Assembly: GCF_033978785.1 (NCBI RefSeq)
Contig: NC_084749.1
Location: 18,690,243 to 18,754,242 of the forward strand
DNA length: 64,000 nucleotides
Source: Entelurus aequoreus
Taxonomy: Eukaryota > Chordata > Actinopteri > Syngnathiformes > Syngnathidae
Direction of reading: 5' to 3'
The stretch's first letter is position 1, and every line of letters begins with the position of its first letter. Below, piece after piece: positions 11,686 through 22,636 of the stretch. The position numbers and the translations under genes are program-made. Under the pieces are notes generated by a model. That model saw only the letters and a list, made by a program, of their open reading frames with translations. It searched no databases and was not told where the DNA came from.

Positions 11686-12757
11686 CACTGCAAAAAGTCA
11701 GTGTTCAAAAACAAGAAAAAAAAAATACAAAAATTAGGGGTATTTTATTTGAACTAAGCAAAATTATCTGCCAATAGAACAAGAAAATTTGGCTTGTCAA
11801 GACTTTCCAAAACAAGTCAAATTAGCTAACCTCAATGAACCCCAAAATACCTTAAAATAAGTATATTCTCATTAATAACAAGTACACTTTTCTTGATAGA
11901 AAAAAACAAATATGAAACATTTTTTCTCAATATGTGGAAAAATATTCTTAAATTAAGTAAATGCTAGTGCCATTATCTTGACATAATGATATGCGCTAGG
12001 CATTACATTTCTTGAAACCAGCAAACTTATACTAAAAACTAATTTATTGTTCTCAATGGAAAGGCAACAAGGCAACTTGTTATTCTCGGGGTCTCCTAGC
12101 CGTTCAGGCAAATCATATTGTCTAAAAATGCATTTTTCCATCGATAACATGACATCATCGCACCAAATGCTAGTGCGCATATATACAGCCCGGCCCCCGG
12201 CCAAATTTTTTTAATTGTAATTTTGAAGAATTTATCTGAATGTGCATGAACTATTTCTGTTCAAAATAGTTTGAAATGTCACATGTTAAATGTTTAAATA
12301 TTAACTGTCAGTTTACTGTACTGTGCCAACTGTACTACTATATGAGTACGTATTTTCTATTGTTTCATTGAAAATAAAGCAGCAAAGTCCATTTGGCTGT
12401 CATCCGTTTTAATTAACAGTAACAATTGTGTCAAAATCATGATTTTTTTTTTTCATGCTGAAGTAAGAAATTATTACTTTAAAAAAGTAGTGTTATACTT
12501 GTGAGTGTTTATGACACAGCTTTGCAACAGTTGATATTCTAGTTTCAAGCATGTTTAACTCAATATAGGTCATCAAATCTCAGCAATAAGCTGTAATATC
12601 TTACTGAGATCATTTAGGACCAAAACCCTTAAAACAAGTAAAACACTCTAACATAAAATCTGCTTAGTGAGAAGAATTATCTTATCAGACAGAAAATAAG
12701 CAAATATCACCCTTTTTTGAGATATTTAATCTTACTTAGATTTCAGTTTTTGCAGTG
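11686..12757 (+). mobile_element. MITE family G, long copy
   Basis: The terminal inverted repeats are CACTGCAAAAA at the left and TTTTTGCAGTG at the right. Left internal text has CAGTGTTCAAAAACAAG and right internal text has TTTAATCTTACTTAGATTTC. This is the longest copy (1072 bp): about 430 bp at roughly 12000-12430 is absent from 13231-13846. That extra block contains GCCCGGCCCCCGGCCAAAT, which is also seen at 45975. No coding frame and no clear target duplication. Confidence 0.75.
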
Positions 12758-13230
12758 TGTCTCTTTGAAATACGTGCAAATCCTATTAGAAGTGTAATTT
12801 GACCTCTCAACCACTAATTATCACCAGTGTACCATAGAGTTCCATATATATTTATATTAGACGCATAAGTGCTTTGAATCAACTTATTTGTAATAAAAAC
12901 AATGTTGGTGAGTTGGTAGTGACATAAGAGTTTATAATATTGTGCATATGTGCACTAATATTGCATAGTTCAGTTTTTTTGCCATACAAAAACATGGTTT
13001 TCGTTGACAAAAAGGGCATACAACAAAAAAACTACTAAAAAAATGTATATCGACGGATAGATCTGAAGTTAATCTACAGATTTAAGTGTTAAAAAAATAT
13101 ATATATATGACTTACTTTTACGACTTGAACTATATCATTCCCTACATTTAGGGTTAAATATGTTTTTCTCTTTCCATTTTAAGTCGTAAAAGGTTTTAGT
13201 GTGTTTCCTAATGATCACTTCCTGTTTATG
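12758..13230 (-). repeat. Family H internal fragment and spacer
   Basis: GACAAAAAGGGCATAC and ATCGACGGATAGATCTGAAG at 13000-13070 match the internal repeat block of family H on the minus strand. No termini are present. Confidence 0.45.
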
Positions 13231-13846
13231 CACTGCAAAAACTGAAATCTAAGTAAGATTAAATATCTCAAATAAGGGTGATATTTGCTTATTTTCTGTC
13301 TGACAAGATAATTCTTCTCACTAAGCAGATTTTATGTTAGAGTGTTTTACTTGTTTTAAGGGTTTTGGTCCTAAATTATCTCAGTAAGATATTACAGCTT
13401 GTTGCTGAGATTTGAAGACCTATATTGAGTAAAACATGCTTGAAACTAGAATATCAACTGTTGCAAAGCTGTGTCATTAACACTCACAAGTATAAAACTA
13501 CTTTTTCAAAGTAATAATTTCTTACTTCAAGCATGAAAAAAAAAATCATGATGCCGAACGCATATCATTATGTCAAGATAATGGCACTAGCATTTACTTA
13601 ATTTAAGAATATTTTTCAACTTATTGAGCAAAAAGGTCTCTCTTTTTTTTCTACCAAGAAAAGTGCACTTGTTATTAGAGAGAATATACTTATTTTAAGG
13701 TATTTTTGGGTTCCTTGAGGTTAGCTAATTTTACTTGTTTTGGAAAGTCTTGACAAGCTGAATTTTCTTGCTCCATTGGCAGATAATTTTGCTTAGTTCA
13801 AAGAAAATATCCCTAATTTTTAATTTGTTTTCTTGTTTTTGCAGTG
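13231..13846 (-). mobile_element. MITE family G, short copy, inverted
   Basis: It starts CACTGCAAAAACTGAAATCT and ends CTTGTTTTTGCAGTG. Orientation is opposite to 11686-12757. The shared landmarks are in reverse order, for example AATTCTTCTCACTAAGCAGA and ATCATTATGTCAAGATAATG. At 616 bp it is a clean two-ended copy. Confidence 0.8.
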
Positions 13847-13984
13847 TGTGAGGTCACTTCCTTTTGTAGACACGCTGTGTATGGATTTTCATATTCACCA
13901 CTCTATCCAAAGAGAGCACAGCTTGTTGGTTCGATATGTACAATTGAATAGCTTAGTTGTGCTTATATAACTTTAGATTATGAT

Positions 13985-14201
13985 GTTTGTAATGGGGAAA
14001 GACTTGAATGTGTCTTGTACTTATGTTAGCATTTAAGCGAGCTAGCGATTGGTTCGCGAGCTGCTTTTCCAAGAAATGAACAGTATCACGGTGAGTTCAT
14101 CAAAATGCTGTAATCAATCACGGTTTTACGATATTTGAAATTTGAACCGGTAACACTAACATTCTGGATTTTTTTACCACGGTTGATCGTTATACATCCC
14201 T
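13985..14201 (+). mobile_element. hAT-like family L, right end
   Basis: The text from GCGAGCTAGCGATTGGTTCG through TCAATCACGGTTTTACGAT to TACCACGGTTGATCG and ATACATCCCTA reverses to a TAGGGATG terminus with CGTGGTAAAA. Compare the left end at 54651 and another right end at 19900-20146. Confidence 0.5.
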
Positions 14202-14736
14202 ACAAAATCACTTTTGAGAGATTCTTAAAGAACATGTTGACACAATTATAATTTATGGATGAATTTACTCGGGTATGTCTATCTGTTGGAAGCAATTAAC
14301 AATGCACTCGACTAGCCCTGTTTTTTGGGCACTATAACACATTGCATTTTTACTTCCTGGTGAAAGAATTTGGGTTGGCCCATTACTCTTAATGTAACCT
14401 TTGAATTCAATCACATGGTCTGCTGTATTTGAAGCTTTTGTTAATGGCCCCAATAAATCAACTTTAAGACTCATAGTAAGGAATTAATATTAAAATCGTT
14501 GCACATAATTCCACTGGGAAGTTAAGAGTTTAGTGCTCAATATGACCGAGAGGTTTTCCCGAACCCACCATCATGTGTTACAATGTGTATTTAACATATA
14601 GTGAATTTATGGCATTGTCTCTTTGAGTTATTGTCTCATCTTTGGCAGTATATTTGATCAGTAGTTATTTTTTATAGTCAGACTGACCTAAGCCTTGATA
14701 ATAATTGGTTGTGATGATCACATGCTTTTATATCAT
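14202..14736. other. Unassigned stretch
   Basis: A 69-codon minus-strand frame (14265-14474) has no recognisable motif. Nothing else is recognised. Confidence 0.35.
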
Positions 14737-14890
14737 TTGACAAGGCTTATCCGATTAAACTGTAAGTAGGTTAGATATAATATTGAACATAATTAAAACT
14801 TAGAGTAAGATTACTAATTCAGTGTTAATATTGGAACGTTGGGGCTCGAGGTAAAATGGGTCAAGAACCCCTGGCCTGTCCTATAGTAAC
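14737..14890 (+). repeat. Interspersed repeat paired in reverse with 7511-7672
   Basis: It runs from ATCATTTGACAAGGCTTATC through AACTGTAAGTAGGTTAGATA to AAGAACCCCTGGCCTGTCC. It leads directly into a tRNA-SINE head, in the same arrangement as the inverted copy. Confidence 0.75.
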
Positions 14891-14915
14891 CAGCTCAGTG
14901 GTCTTGTGGTTAGAG

Positions 14916-15540
14916 CAGTGGTTCTTAACCTTGTTGGAGGTACCGAACCCCAGCAGTTTCATGTGCGCATTCACCGAACCCTTCTTTAGTGAAAAAAAAA
15001 TAAGTTTTTTTTTTAAATTCAAGACAAAGTTATATGTTTTTGGTAACACTTTAGCATGGGGAACATTTTCTAAGTAACAAAGACTTAATTTAGAGTTATT
15101 TGGTTTTGGTTAGAGGGTTAGGGCCAGGGTTAGAGGGTTAGGGTTATAATAAGGCCATGTTGAATAAGGCATTAATAAGTACTTAATAATGACTAGTTAA
15201 GAGCCAATATGTTACTAATTTGCATGTTAATAAGCAACTAATTAATGGTGAATATGTTCCCCATACTAAAGTGTTACCATATTTTATTACTGGTGCACAA
15301 AATGAACCGTGCAAGAACATCACCTTGTTCAAAGAACAAAACCAACACAGTGCATAAACTCACAACAAATTACACACCTGCAAATCAGTCTGACTTCTGC
15401 TGTTGCCGTATCCGTAATACGCCGATAGGGAGAAGTTTTTATTTACACGATGAGTCGGGTGTGTTTTGACCTCCACCGAACCCCTGAGCCCAACTCAACG
15501 AACCCCTAGGGTTCGATCGAACCCAGGTTAAGAACCACTG
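14916..15540 (+). mobile_element. hAT-like element O with 8-bp target duplication
   Basis: The terminal repeats are CAGTGGTTCTTAACCT and AGGTTAAGAACCACTG. It is flanked by GGTTAGAG (14908-14915) and GGTAAGAG (15541-15548), an 8-bp duplication with one mismatch, which is the hAT signature. The internal text contains CGAACCC and GGTTCGATCGAACCC blocks. At 625 bp it includes a further MITE (15042-15278). A related copy is at 23034-23693. Confidence 0.9.
15042..15278 (+). mobile_element. MITE family M with telomere-like internal repeat
   Basis: The inverted termini are GGTAACACTTTAGCATGGGG at the left and CCCCATACTAAAGTGTTACC at the right. Internal arms repeat ACTTAATAATGACTAG, TTACTAATTTGCATG and GCAACTAATTAATGG. 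The TTAGGGTTAGGG-like motifs near 15108-15148 belong to the element, not to a telomere. A second copy is at 26506-26822. Confidence 0.8.
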
Positions 15541-15787
15541 GGTAAGAGTGTCCGCCCTGAGATCGGGAGGTTGTGAGTTCAAAACCCGGCTGAGTCATAC
15601 CAAAGACTACATAAAATGAGGCCCATTACCTCCCTGCTTGGCATTTAGCATCAAGGGTTGGAATTGGGGGTTGAATCACCAAAAGACTCCCGAGCGCGGT
15701 GCACACTGCTGCTCACTGCTCCCCTCACCTCCCGGGGGGTGAACATGGGGACGGGTCAAATGCAGAGGACAAATTTCACCACACCTA

Positions 15788-16943
15788 CACTGCAAAAAGT
15801 CAGTGTTCAAAAACAAGAAGAAAAAAAAAAAAAATTAGGGGTATTTTATTTGAACTACTGTATTTTTCGGATTATAAATCACAGTTTTTTTCATAGTTTG
15901 GCCGGGGGTGCGACTTATACTCAGGAGCGACTTATGTGTGAAATTATTAACACATTACCGTAAAATATCAAGTAATATTATTCAGCTCATTCACGTAAGA
16001 GACTAGACGTATAAGATTTCATGGGATTTAGCGATTAGGAGTGACAGATTGTTTGGTAAACGTATAGCATGTTCTATATGTTATAGTTATTTGAATGACT
16101 CTTACCATAATATGTTACGTTAACATACCAGGCACGTTCTCAGTTGGTTATTTATGCGTCATATAACGTATACTTATTCAGCCTGTTGTTCACTATTCTT
16201 TATTTATTTTAAATTGCCTTTCAAATGTCTATTCTTGGTGTTGGGTTTTACCAAATAAATGTCCCCAAAAAATGCGACTTATACTCCAGTGCGACTTATA
16301 TATGTTTTTTTCCTTCTTTATTATGCATTTTCGACAGGTGGGACTTATACTCCGGAGCGACTTATACTCCGAAAAATACGGTAAGCAAAATTATCTGCCA
16401 ATAGAACAAGAACATTTGGCTTGTCAAGACTTTCCAAAACAAGTAAAATTAGCTAACCTCAATGAACCCAAAATACCTTAAAATAAGTATATTCTCACTA
16501 ATAACAGGTGCATTTTTCTTGGTAAAAAAAAAAACAGAGACCTTTTTGCTCAATATGTTGAAAAATATTCTTAAAATAAGTAAATGCTAGTGCCATTATC
16601 TTGACATAATGATATGCGTACATCATGATCTTTTTTTTCATGCTTGAAGTAAGCAATTATTACTTTCAAAAAGTAGTTTCATACTTGTGAGTGTTGATGA
16701 CACAGCTTTGCATCAGTTGATATTCTAGTTTCAAGCATGTTTTACTCAATATAGGTCATCAAATCTCAGCAACAAGCTGTAATATCTTACTGAGATCATT
16801 TAGGACCAAAACCCTTAAAACAATTAAAACACTCCAACATAAAATCTGCTTAGTGAGAAGAATGATCTAATCAGACAGAAAATAAGCAAATATCACCCTT
16901 ATTTGAGATATTTAATCTTACTTAGAGTTCAGTTTTTGCAGTG
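15788..16943 (+). mobile_element. MITE family G, copy 3, interrupted by MITE F
   Basis: The termini are CACTGCAAAAAGTCAGTG and CAGTTTTTGCAGTG. The host sequence TTTGAACTA/AGCAAAATTATC, as in 11686-12757, is split by MITE F at 15858-16381. Confidence 0.85.
15858..16381 (+). mobile_element. MITE F inserted at a TA dinucleotide
   Basis: The termini are CTGTATTTTTCGGATTATAA and ACTCCGAAAAATACGG. The intact G copy at 11686 reads GAACTAAGCAAAA; here TA occurs on both sides (15856-15857 and 16382-16383). This points to a TA target duplication and hence a Tc1/mariner-like mechanism. Size 524 bp. Confidence 0.85.
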
Positions 16944-17035
16944 TGGAACTTGCTGAGAACCAGTGTCCTCTCCAGTGGACACTCGTTTTTTTTGAGGAAC
17001 AAAACAAACGTCCTCTGCGGTGGACGCTGGCTCCA
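16944..17035. repeat. Short spacer with duplicated GTCCTCT-GTGGAC motif
   Basis: GTCCTCTCCAGTGGACACT and GTCCTCTGCGGTGGACGCT are imperfect repeats. They sit between two copies of the MITE G right end. Confidence 0.5.
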
Positions 17036-17276
17036 TAGATATTTAATCTTACTTAGATTTCAGTTTTTGCAGTGTGCTTGGCACTCAGCATCAAGGGTTG
17101 GAATTGGGGGTTAAATCACCAAATGACTCCCGAGCGCGGCGAACACCGCTGCTCACTGCTGCTCACTGCTCCCCTCACCTCCCAGGGGGTGAACATGGGG
17201 ATGGATCAAATGCAGAGGACAAATTTCACCACACCTAGTGTGTGTGTGACAATGGTTGGGACTTTAACTTTAACTT
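17036..17276 (+). mobile_element. MITE G terminal fragment fused to a 5-prime-truncated tRNA-SINE
   Basis: 17036-17074 repeats the last bases of G (TTTAATCTTACTTAGATTTC to TTTTTGCAGTG). The SINE body then starts at GCTTGGCACTCAGCATCAAG. It runs through CACTGCTCCCCTCACCTCCC to TGTGTGTGACAATG and a (TTTAAC)n tail ending near 17276. The tRNA-like head is absent. Confidence 0.8.
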
Positions 17277-18636
17277 TAATATTTTTAGTTAATGTCCTGC
17301 AGTCAGAATATTTGCATTAGCCCTAAAGACCTACGACAACCAGTACGCATTGACCTTCTTGTCTTTCTTTTTCTACCTTCCTTAGGGGTGGCAACAACCT
17401 TTTGAGTACAGACTCTCTCCATTATATTCCATTTTTATACAACCGTTGCCATGACACAAGTGATTGGTTCTACCACAGTGCCTCATAGAGCGAGAACCAA
17501 TCGCAAGACAACCACGGTACGACTTAAGAACGTCCTAATTTCATCTCAGGGAGCAGTTTAAGAAAATGACTATGCATTATTAATATGGACGATTACAACA
17601 TCCCGTGTTGCAATTGTGTATCAGTTCCCAACTATCAAACCGATTCGATGAAAACGACAAACCCCAGACATGAAATCCTCTGGTAGTTCCTCACCCGAGA
17701 TGCCCTTTTTTGTAGAGGAACATTGTGTTCGCTGACATTGTACCCATGCCTGACACCCAGACAAAGGAACCAATGCGGGCCTCGAGGGGGCAGATGACAA
17801 ACACTCCTAAACCATGGCCAGACATAATCCCCCTCCCTCCTGTCAAACCCAACAACAAACGCGCCATGGAGGGGGGCCTATTCAGAGCATATTAGGGAGG
17901 TGAAAGAGGGCAGGCACTGGGGGACTCTCCCTAACCATCTGAGACAACTCGTCCAGAGGCAGACCTCCACCAAATCCATTCCTGCCTCAAAACATCAGCG
18001 ACCCCCCCACCCAAAATATGACCCAGACACATCCAGGAGTGTTTACAAGAGTGGGCGGCCGTGAAGTGGAGAAGCTGACCCAAATGAGCAGCCCCCCGCC
18101 TGGGAAATGTAGTGTAATTGTCCCCGCCTTCTTGAGCCAAATGAAACAAAACCCGAGTGAATCCAAGCATCCGCGGGAGCTGACGACACCCTCGCCCGTC
18201 TTTAACGCGCCGCCACGTTCCGTAGACGGCGCCGTTGATGCGGAATGATGAGCGGGACCCCGTCGTCTCGTTATATCGTCTTCAATTAGGCGGGAGGATG
18301 ATGAGAGACAATGAGAGAAGCGCTGGTAATCACGAGCCTGCCTCGGATTCACGCTGGGAAACAGAACTTCATTACGCCCAATGGTCCCACGTCGACGATA
18401 AAAAAACTCCAAATATGCGCCGGCTTCGTTCACGGCAAGTTGGGCGAGCATAAAAAGGCTGAGAACGTGAAAAAAAAGGGGGGGGGAGGATTCGGAACCA
18501 TCTCTGTTCATGTTCACTTACCTGACGTCTCATTCCTAAGGAGAATTTGGAGGCAGTCCACAATAATTTAGTAGCTGCTATTGCATGCAAAACCCAATAG
18601 GAGGCGCTGATGTGCCCGATTTTATCATACAACTCC
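17277..18636. other. Low-repeat island, partly GC-rich
   Basis: From about 17690 to 18600 the sequence is balanced to GC-rich and free of recognised repeats. Overlapping open frames of up to 176 codons exist on both strands but show no domain, no codon logic and poly-G-derived segments. This is a candidate for unique host sequence such as a regulatory region or an intron. Confidence 0.45.
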
Positions 18637-18644
18637 AGCTAGGG

Positions 18645-19318
18645 CGGGGGTCGGCAACCCGCGGCTCTAGCGCCGCCCTAGTGGCTCTCTGGAGATTTTT
18701 CAAAAATGTATGAAGAATGGAAAAAGATGAGGGGAAAAAATGTATTTTTTTGTTTTAGTATGGTTTCTGTAGGAGGACAAACATGACACAAACCTCCCTA
18801 ATTGTTATAAATCACACTGTTTATATTAAACATGCTTCACTCATTCGAGTATTTGGCGAGCGCCGTTTTTTCCTACTTATTTTGGCGGTCCTTGAACTCA
18901 CCGTATAGTTTGTTTACATGTATAAATTTCTCCGACTTTCTAGGACGTGTTTTATGCCACTTTTTCTGTCTCATTTTGTCCACCACACTTTTAACGTCGT
19001 GCGTGAGTGCACAAAGGTGAGTTTTGTTGATGTTATTGACTTGTGTGGAGTGCTAATCAGACATATTTAGTCACTGCATGACTGCAAGCTAATCGATGCT
19101 AACATGCTATTTAGGCTAGCGATATGTACATATTGCATCATTATGCCTAATTTGTAGCTATATTTGAGTTCATTTAGTTTCATTTAAGTCCTCTTAATTA
19201 AATTTATATCTCATGACACATGTAATATGGCTTTTAATTTTTTGCGGCTCCAGACAGATTTTTTTTTGTATTTTTGGTCCAATATGGCTCTTTCAACATT
19301 TTGGGTTGCCGACCCCTG
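18645..19318 (+). mobile_element. hAT-like element D, copy 1, perfect TSD
   Basis: It starts CGGGGGTCGGCAACCCGCGG and ends GGGTTGCCGACCCCTG. The flanks AGCTAGGG (18637-18644) and AGCTAGGG (19319-19326) are an identical 8-bp target duplication. It is 674 bp with no transposase. A second copy is at 59655-60358. Confidence 0.95.
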
Positions 19319-19332
19319 AGCTAGGGAGAGGC

Positions 19333-19552
19333 AAAGTTAAAGTACCACTGATAGTCACACACACACTCGGTGTGGTGAAATTACCCTCTGCATTTGACCT
19401 CCCCTTGTTCCACCCCCTGGGAGGTGAGGGGAGCAGTGAGCATCATTTTGGTGATTTAACCCAATTCCAATCCTTGATGCGGAGTGCCAAGCAGGGAGGT
19501 AATAGGTCCATTTTTTATAGCCTTTGGTATGACTCGGCCAGTGGTGGTGGTG
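19333..19552 (-). mobile_element. tRNA-derived SINE, head-truncated
   Basis: Reverse orientation: the tail GTTAAAGTACCACTGATAGT is at the low coordinate, then the body with TCACCTCCCAGGGGGTG, ending at GCCGAGTCATACCAAAGG. The box-B region is missing. It is followed at once by a second SINE in the same orientation. Confidence 0.8.
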
Positions 19553-19595
19553 TGTTCTTGTTTCGATTAATCTGTTTAATTAGTGTAAAAAGTTA

Positions 19596-19850
19596 AAAGT
19601 TCAAGTACCACTGATCGTCACGCACACACTCGGTGTGGTGAAATTACCCTCTGCATTTTGACCCATCCCATTGTTCCACACCCTGGGAGGTGAGGGGAGC
19701 AGTGAGCAGCAGCATTGGCCGTGCCCGGGAATCATTTTTGGTGATTTAACCCCCAATTCCAACCCTTGAAGCTGAGTGCCAAGCAGGGAGGTAATGGGTC
19801 CCATTTGTATAGTCTTTGGTATGATCATTGGTACTTTAACTTTAATTTTA
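19596..19850 (-). mobile_element. tRNA-derived SINE, second tandem copy
   Basis: It has the same orientation as the previous copy. The tail AAGTTCAAGTACCACTGATC and body are complete up to ATCATACCAAAGACTATA. The head is replaced by a stub of another SINE tail (ATTGGTACTTTAACTTTAA), suggesting recombination between SINE copies. Confidence 0.75.
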
Positions 19851-19899
19851 AAGTGGATAGCGCACCCCCCACCCGATTCGTCACGTTTCGTGTGTCAGG

Positions 19900-20146
19900 T
19901 AAACCATGACAGTAGAGCCATATGAATCCCCTTCCTACTGCATGTGTGTTGGCATTAATGATAGCTAGCGATTAGCGCGCCTGCTTTCTTTCCCATGAAA
20001 TGAGCAGTATCGCCGTTCTGTAAGTTTGTCAAAGTGCGGTTATCAATCGCGGTTTTTTCGATCATTTTCATTTGAAACGGTACTACTAATCTTCGAGAGT
20101 TTTACCAGAGTTTATCATGAATAACAGTAACTGTTCCATCTCTAAT
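19900..20146 (+). mobile_element. hAT-like family L, right end, second copy
   Basis: AGCTAGCGATTAGCGCGC and ATCAATCGCGGTTTTTTCGA match 13985-14201. It ends near GTTCCATCTCTAA. Divergent and without a left end. Confidence 0.45.
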
Positions 20147-20183
20147 TAAAGCTCTTTGTTGTCAATTCCTCTATACTTGCAAC

Positions 20184-21352
20184 TGGTGTTGTAACGATAC
20201 CGATATTTTGGTACCGGTACTAAAATTATTTCGGTACTTTTCGGTACTTTTCTAAATAAAAAGGACCACAAAAAAATAGCATTATTAGCTTTATTTTAAC
20301 AAAAAATCTTAAGGTACATTAAACATATGTTTCTTATTGCAGTTAAGTCCTTAAATAAAATAGTGAACATACTAGACAACTTGTCTTTTAGTAGTAAGTA
20401 AACAAACAAAGGCTCCTAATTAGTCTGCTGACATATGCAGTAACATATTGTGTCATTTTCCATTCTATTATTTTGTCAACATTATTAAGGACAAGTGGTA
20501 GAAAATTAGTTATTAATCTACTTGTTCATATACTGTTAATATCTGCTTACTTTCTCTTTTAACATGTTCCATCCACACTTCTGTTAAAATGTAATTATCA
20601 CTTATTCTTCTGTTGTTTGATACTTTACATTAGTTTTGCATGATACCACAAATTTGGGTATCAATCCGATACCAAGTAGTTACTGGATCATACATTGGTC
20701 ATATTCAAAGTCCTCATGTGTGCAGGGACATATTTCCTGAGTTTATAAACATAATATACATTTAAAAAAAACGAAAGAAGATGTTGTGATGCCAAACAAT
20801 ATTGACGTAATCATAGTAGTATCGACTCGATACGTGCTTGTACTTGATATCATTACAGTGGATGTTAGGTGTAGAGCCACCAATGGCGCTTGTTTACATG
20901 TTGATGCCGGTGAGCTACGATGTGTAGTGAAGCATGTTTAGCTGTTCCTCGTCCTGCAGGGATGATACCTGTAAGAAACTTACTTTACTTGTCGCCATGG
21001 AGGCCAGGATTAGTGATTTAGAAGTAGCTAAAACACTGCAGACGGCGGATGGACGTTAGCCGCTAGCTAGCTAGCCATGTCTTAAAGCACCTCTTCCTGA
21101 GGGCATTTCAGTGTTATAACTTCACCTTTATCGTTAGTTTTTAAGCCAAAATGCGTCCGTTCTCCCTTTTCTGTCTACACACACTGTCTGCTTGTAAGTA
21201 CTCTGTGATTGTGTGCTGCCGAACATGCTCGTCTGCTCGTAAACCAGCAATGACAGTACTTTTCAGAGACGGTATCGTACCGAAAATGATTAATTAGTAT
21301 CATTAGTATCATAATTAGTACTATACTAACACCGGTATACCGTACAACCCTA
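20184..21352 (+). mobile_element. hAT-like family E, copy 2, perfect 8-bp TSD
   Basis: It starts TGGTGTTGTAACGATACCGA and ends CCGGTATACCGTACAACCCTA (20-plus bases with the first shared). CTTGCAAC flanks both sides (20176-20183 and 21353-21360). It is 1169 bp and non-coding. It contains GTAAGAAACTTACTTTACTT and the GCTAGCTAGCTAGCC region. Its internal segment after AATGGCGCTTGTTTACATG differs from copies 1 and 3, so two subfamilies exist. Confidence 0.92.
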
Positions 21353-21360
21353 CTTGCAAC

Positions 21361-22248
21361 ACATAAGGAAGTAGTCATCAGTGCAGTTTTGTGTGAGCAG
21401 GAAGAGGCAAACTCTCAAGTCAACTCGAAGGGATGAATTTGCTGACGCGAACGGAAGCCACGACGTCTTTTCATCTTCACCGCCGCATAAATGTTGCACA
21501 AGCTCGCTTCTCAGAACAGAAGCTCCAGCCGTGCCTACGTCAGCGCAAGGCATAGCGGAGGATTCTATAACGAGTGGAGCGGCGCAGCTGAGAAATGACT
21601 CCAACCCACCTCCTCATTTAAATCACATTATAAAACTCGGCCATCATCAAACATGAAAATTCTCTCTCTTCAACCCGGATTGCGGCGTTATTGTTCCCCA
21701 ATCCTCGACCCGCTCACCACCGCCCTCCTTTAATTCCCCTCTGTTTGCAGTACAAAGAGCGAATCTGCGACAAACTCTCTCACCGCGTAGTCAAAGGCGA
21801 GAATATTTTTTCTTTAAAGTGAAGAGGACGATAAAAGCCGTCATCTGGGGAAGCCGACAGAAGGCTTTGAGAAATAGCGGCGTTTATTTCTCGGCGTGCA
21901 TCCTGCAGAGATTATTATGGTCCCCATTAAGCCAGTCATACCCCTCAGCTGTGCTTCAACACGTACCCTATTAAATAGATGTTGCTCACTTTTGGGTTTG
22001 CACATTAGCACAACCAGTGGGGCCAATGAGAGATCGCGGTCAAGTCAAGCTGCCCTGGGGCCTGACAACCTTTTCCCGCTAGGGCCCCGCTTCCTTATCT
22101 GATTCCAGCAGGCAGGGTGCAATCATGGCCATGCCAGCCGGAGCCTTTGATTTTTTTTTTTTTTTTAAAGAGCCATATCCCTGTTTTCACTCACTTTCAT
22201 TGATCACAGGAAGTCCTCATTGTGTCCTCTGGTAAAAGAGCATCTTAA
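21361..22248. other. Low-repeat island, possible conserved non-coding DNA
   Basis: No repeat family is recognised. 21830-22130 is balanced sequence with homeodomain-like TTAT, CAATGAG and CAATCATGG stretches and no long meaningful frame. A poly-T run lies at 22149-22166. Confidence 0.4.
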
Positions 22249-22397
22249 GAAGGTTCCATTTGTAACACAACAACAAAGAGAATTTTACCTATTTTTGACT
22301 ACAAAAATGGTCAATTAGTCGGCTAATCGGATTATAGAGCGTGTTCAGTACCGTATTTTTCGGAGTATAAGTCGCACCGGCCGAAAATGCATAATAA

Positions 22398-22566
22398 CAT
22401 ACTTGCCAACCTTGAGACCTCCAATATCGGGAGGTGGGCGGGTGGAGGGGGTGGTTGGGGGCGGGGGGCGTGATTATTTACAGCTAGAATTCACCAACTC
22501 GAGTATTTCATATATATTTCATATATATATATATGTATGAAATACTTGACTTTCAGTGAATTCTAG

Positions 22567-22636
<70 letters not shown>

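Larger units (their letters stand above)
14891..15787 (+). mobile_element. tRNA-derived SINE split by a hAT element
   Basis: The head CAGCTCAGTGGTCTTGTGGTT (14891-14915) resumes at 15541 with GGTAAGAGTGTCCGCCCTGAG, then a box-B-like GTTGTGAGTTCAAAACCC and the body CAAGGGTTGGAATTGGGGGT. The 3-prime tail is lost where MITE G begins at 15788. The hAT element occupies 14916-15540. Confidence 0.85.

Noticed and set aside
14265..14474. 69-codon frame MSLKVDLLGPLTK
   Set aside because: It looks faintly protein-like, but I can name no family and it lies in unclassified AT-rich sequence.
15108..15148. TTAGGG-like motifs as an interstitial telomere
   Set aside because: The same motif sits inside both copies of MITE M, so it is element sequence.
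17987..18517. 176-codon minus-strand open frame
   Set aside because: No domain, a poly-G-derived proline/leucine start, and equally long frames overlap it on the other strand. It is better explained by GC-rich unique sequence.
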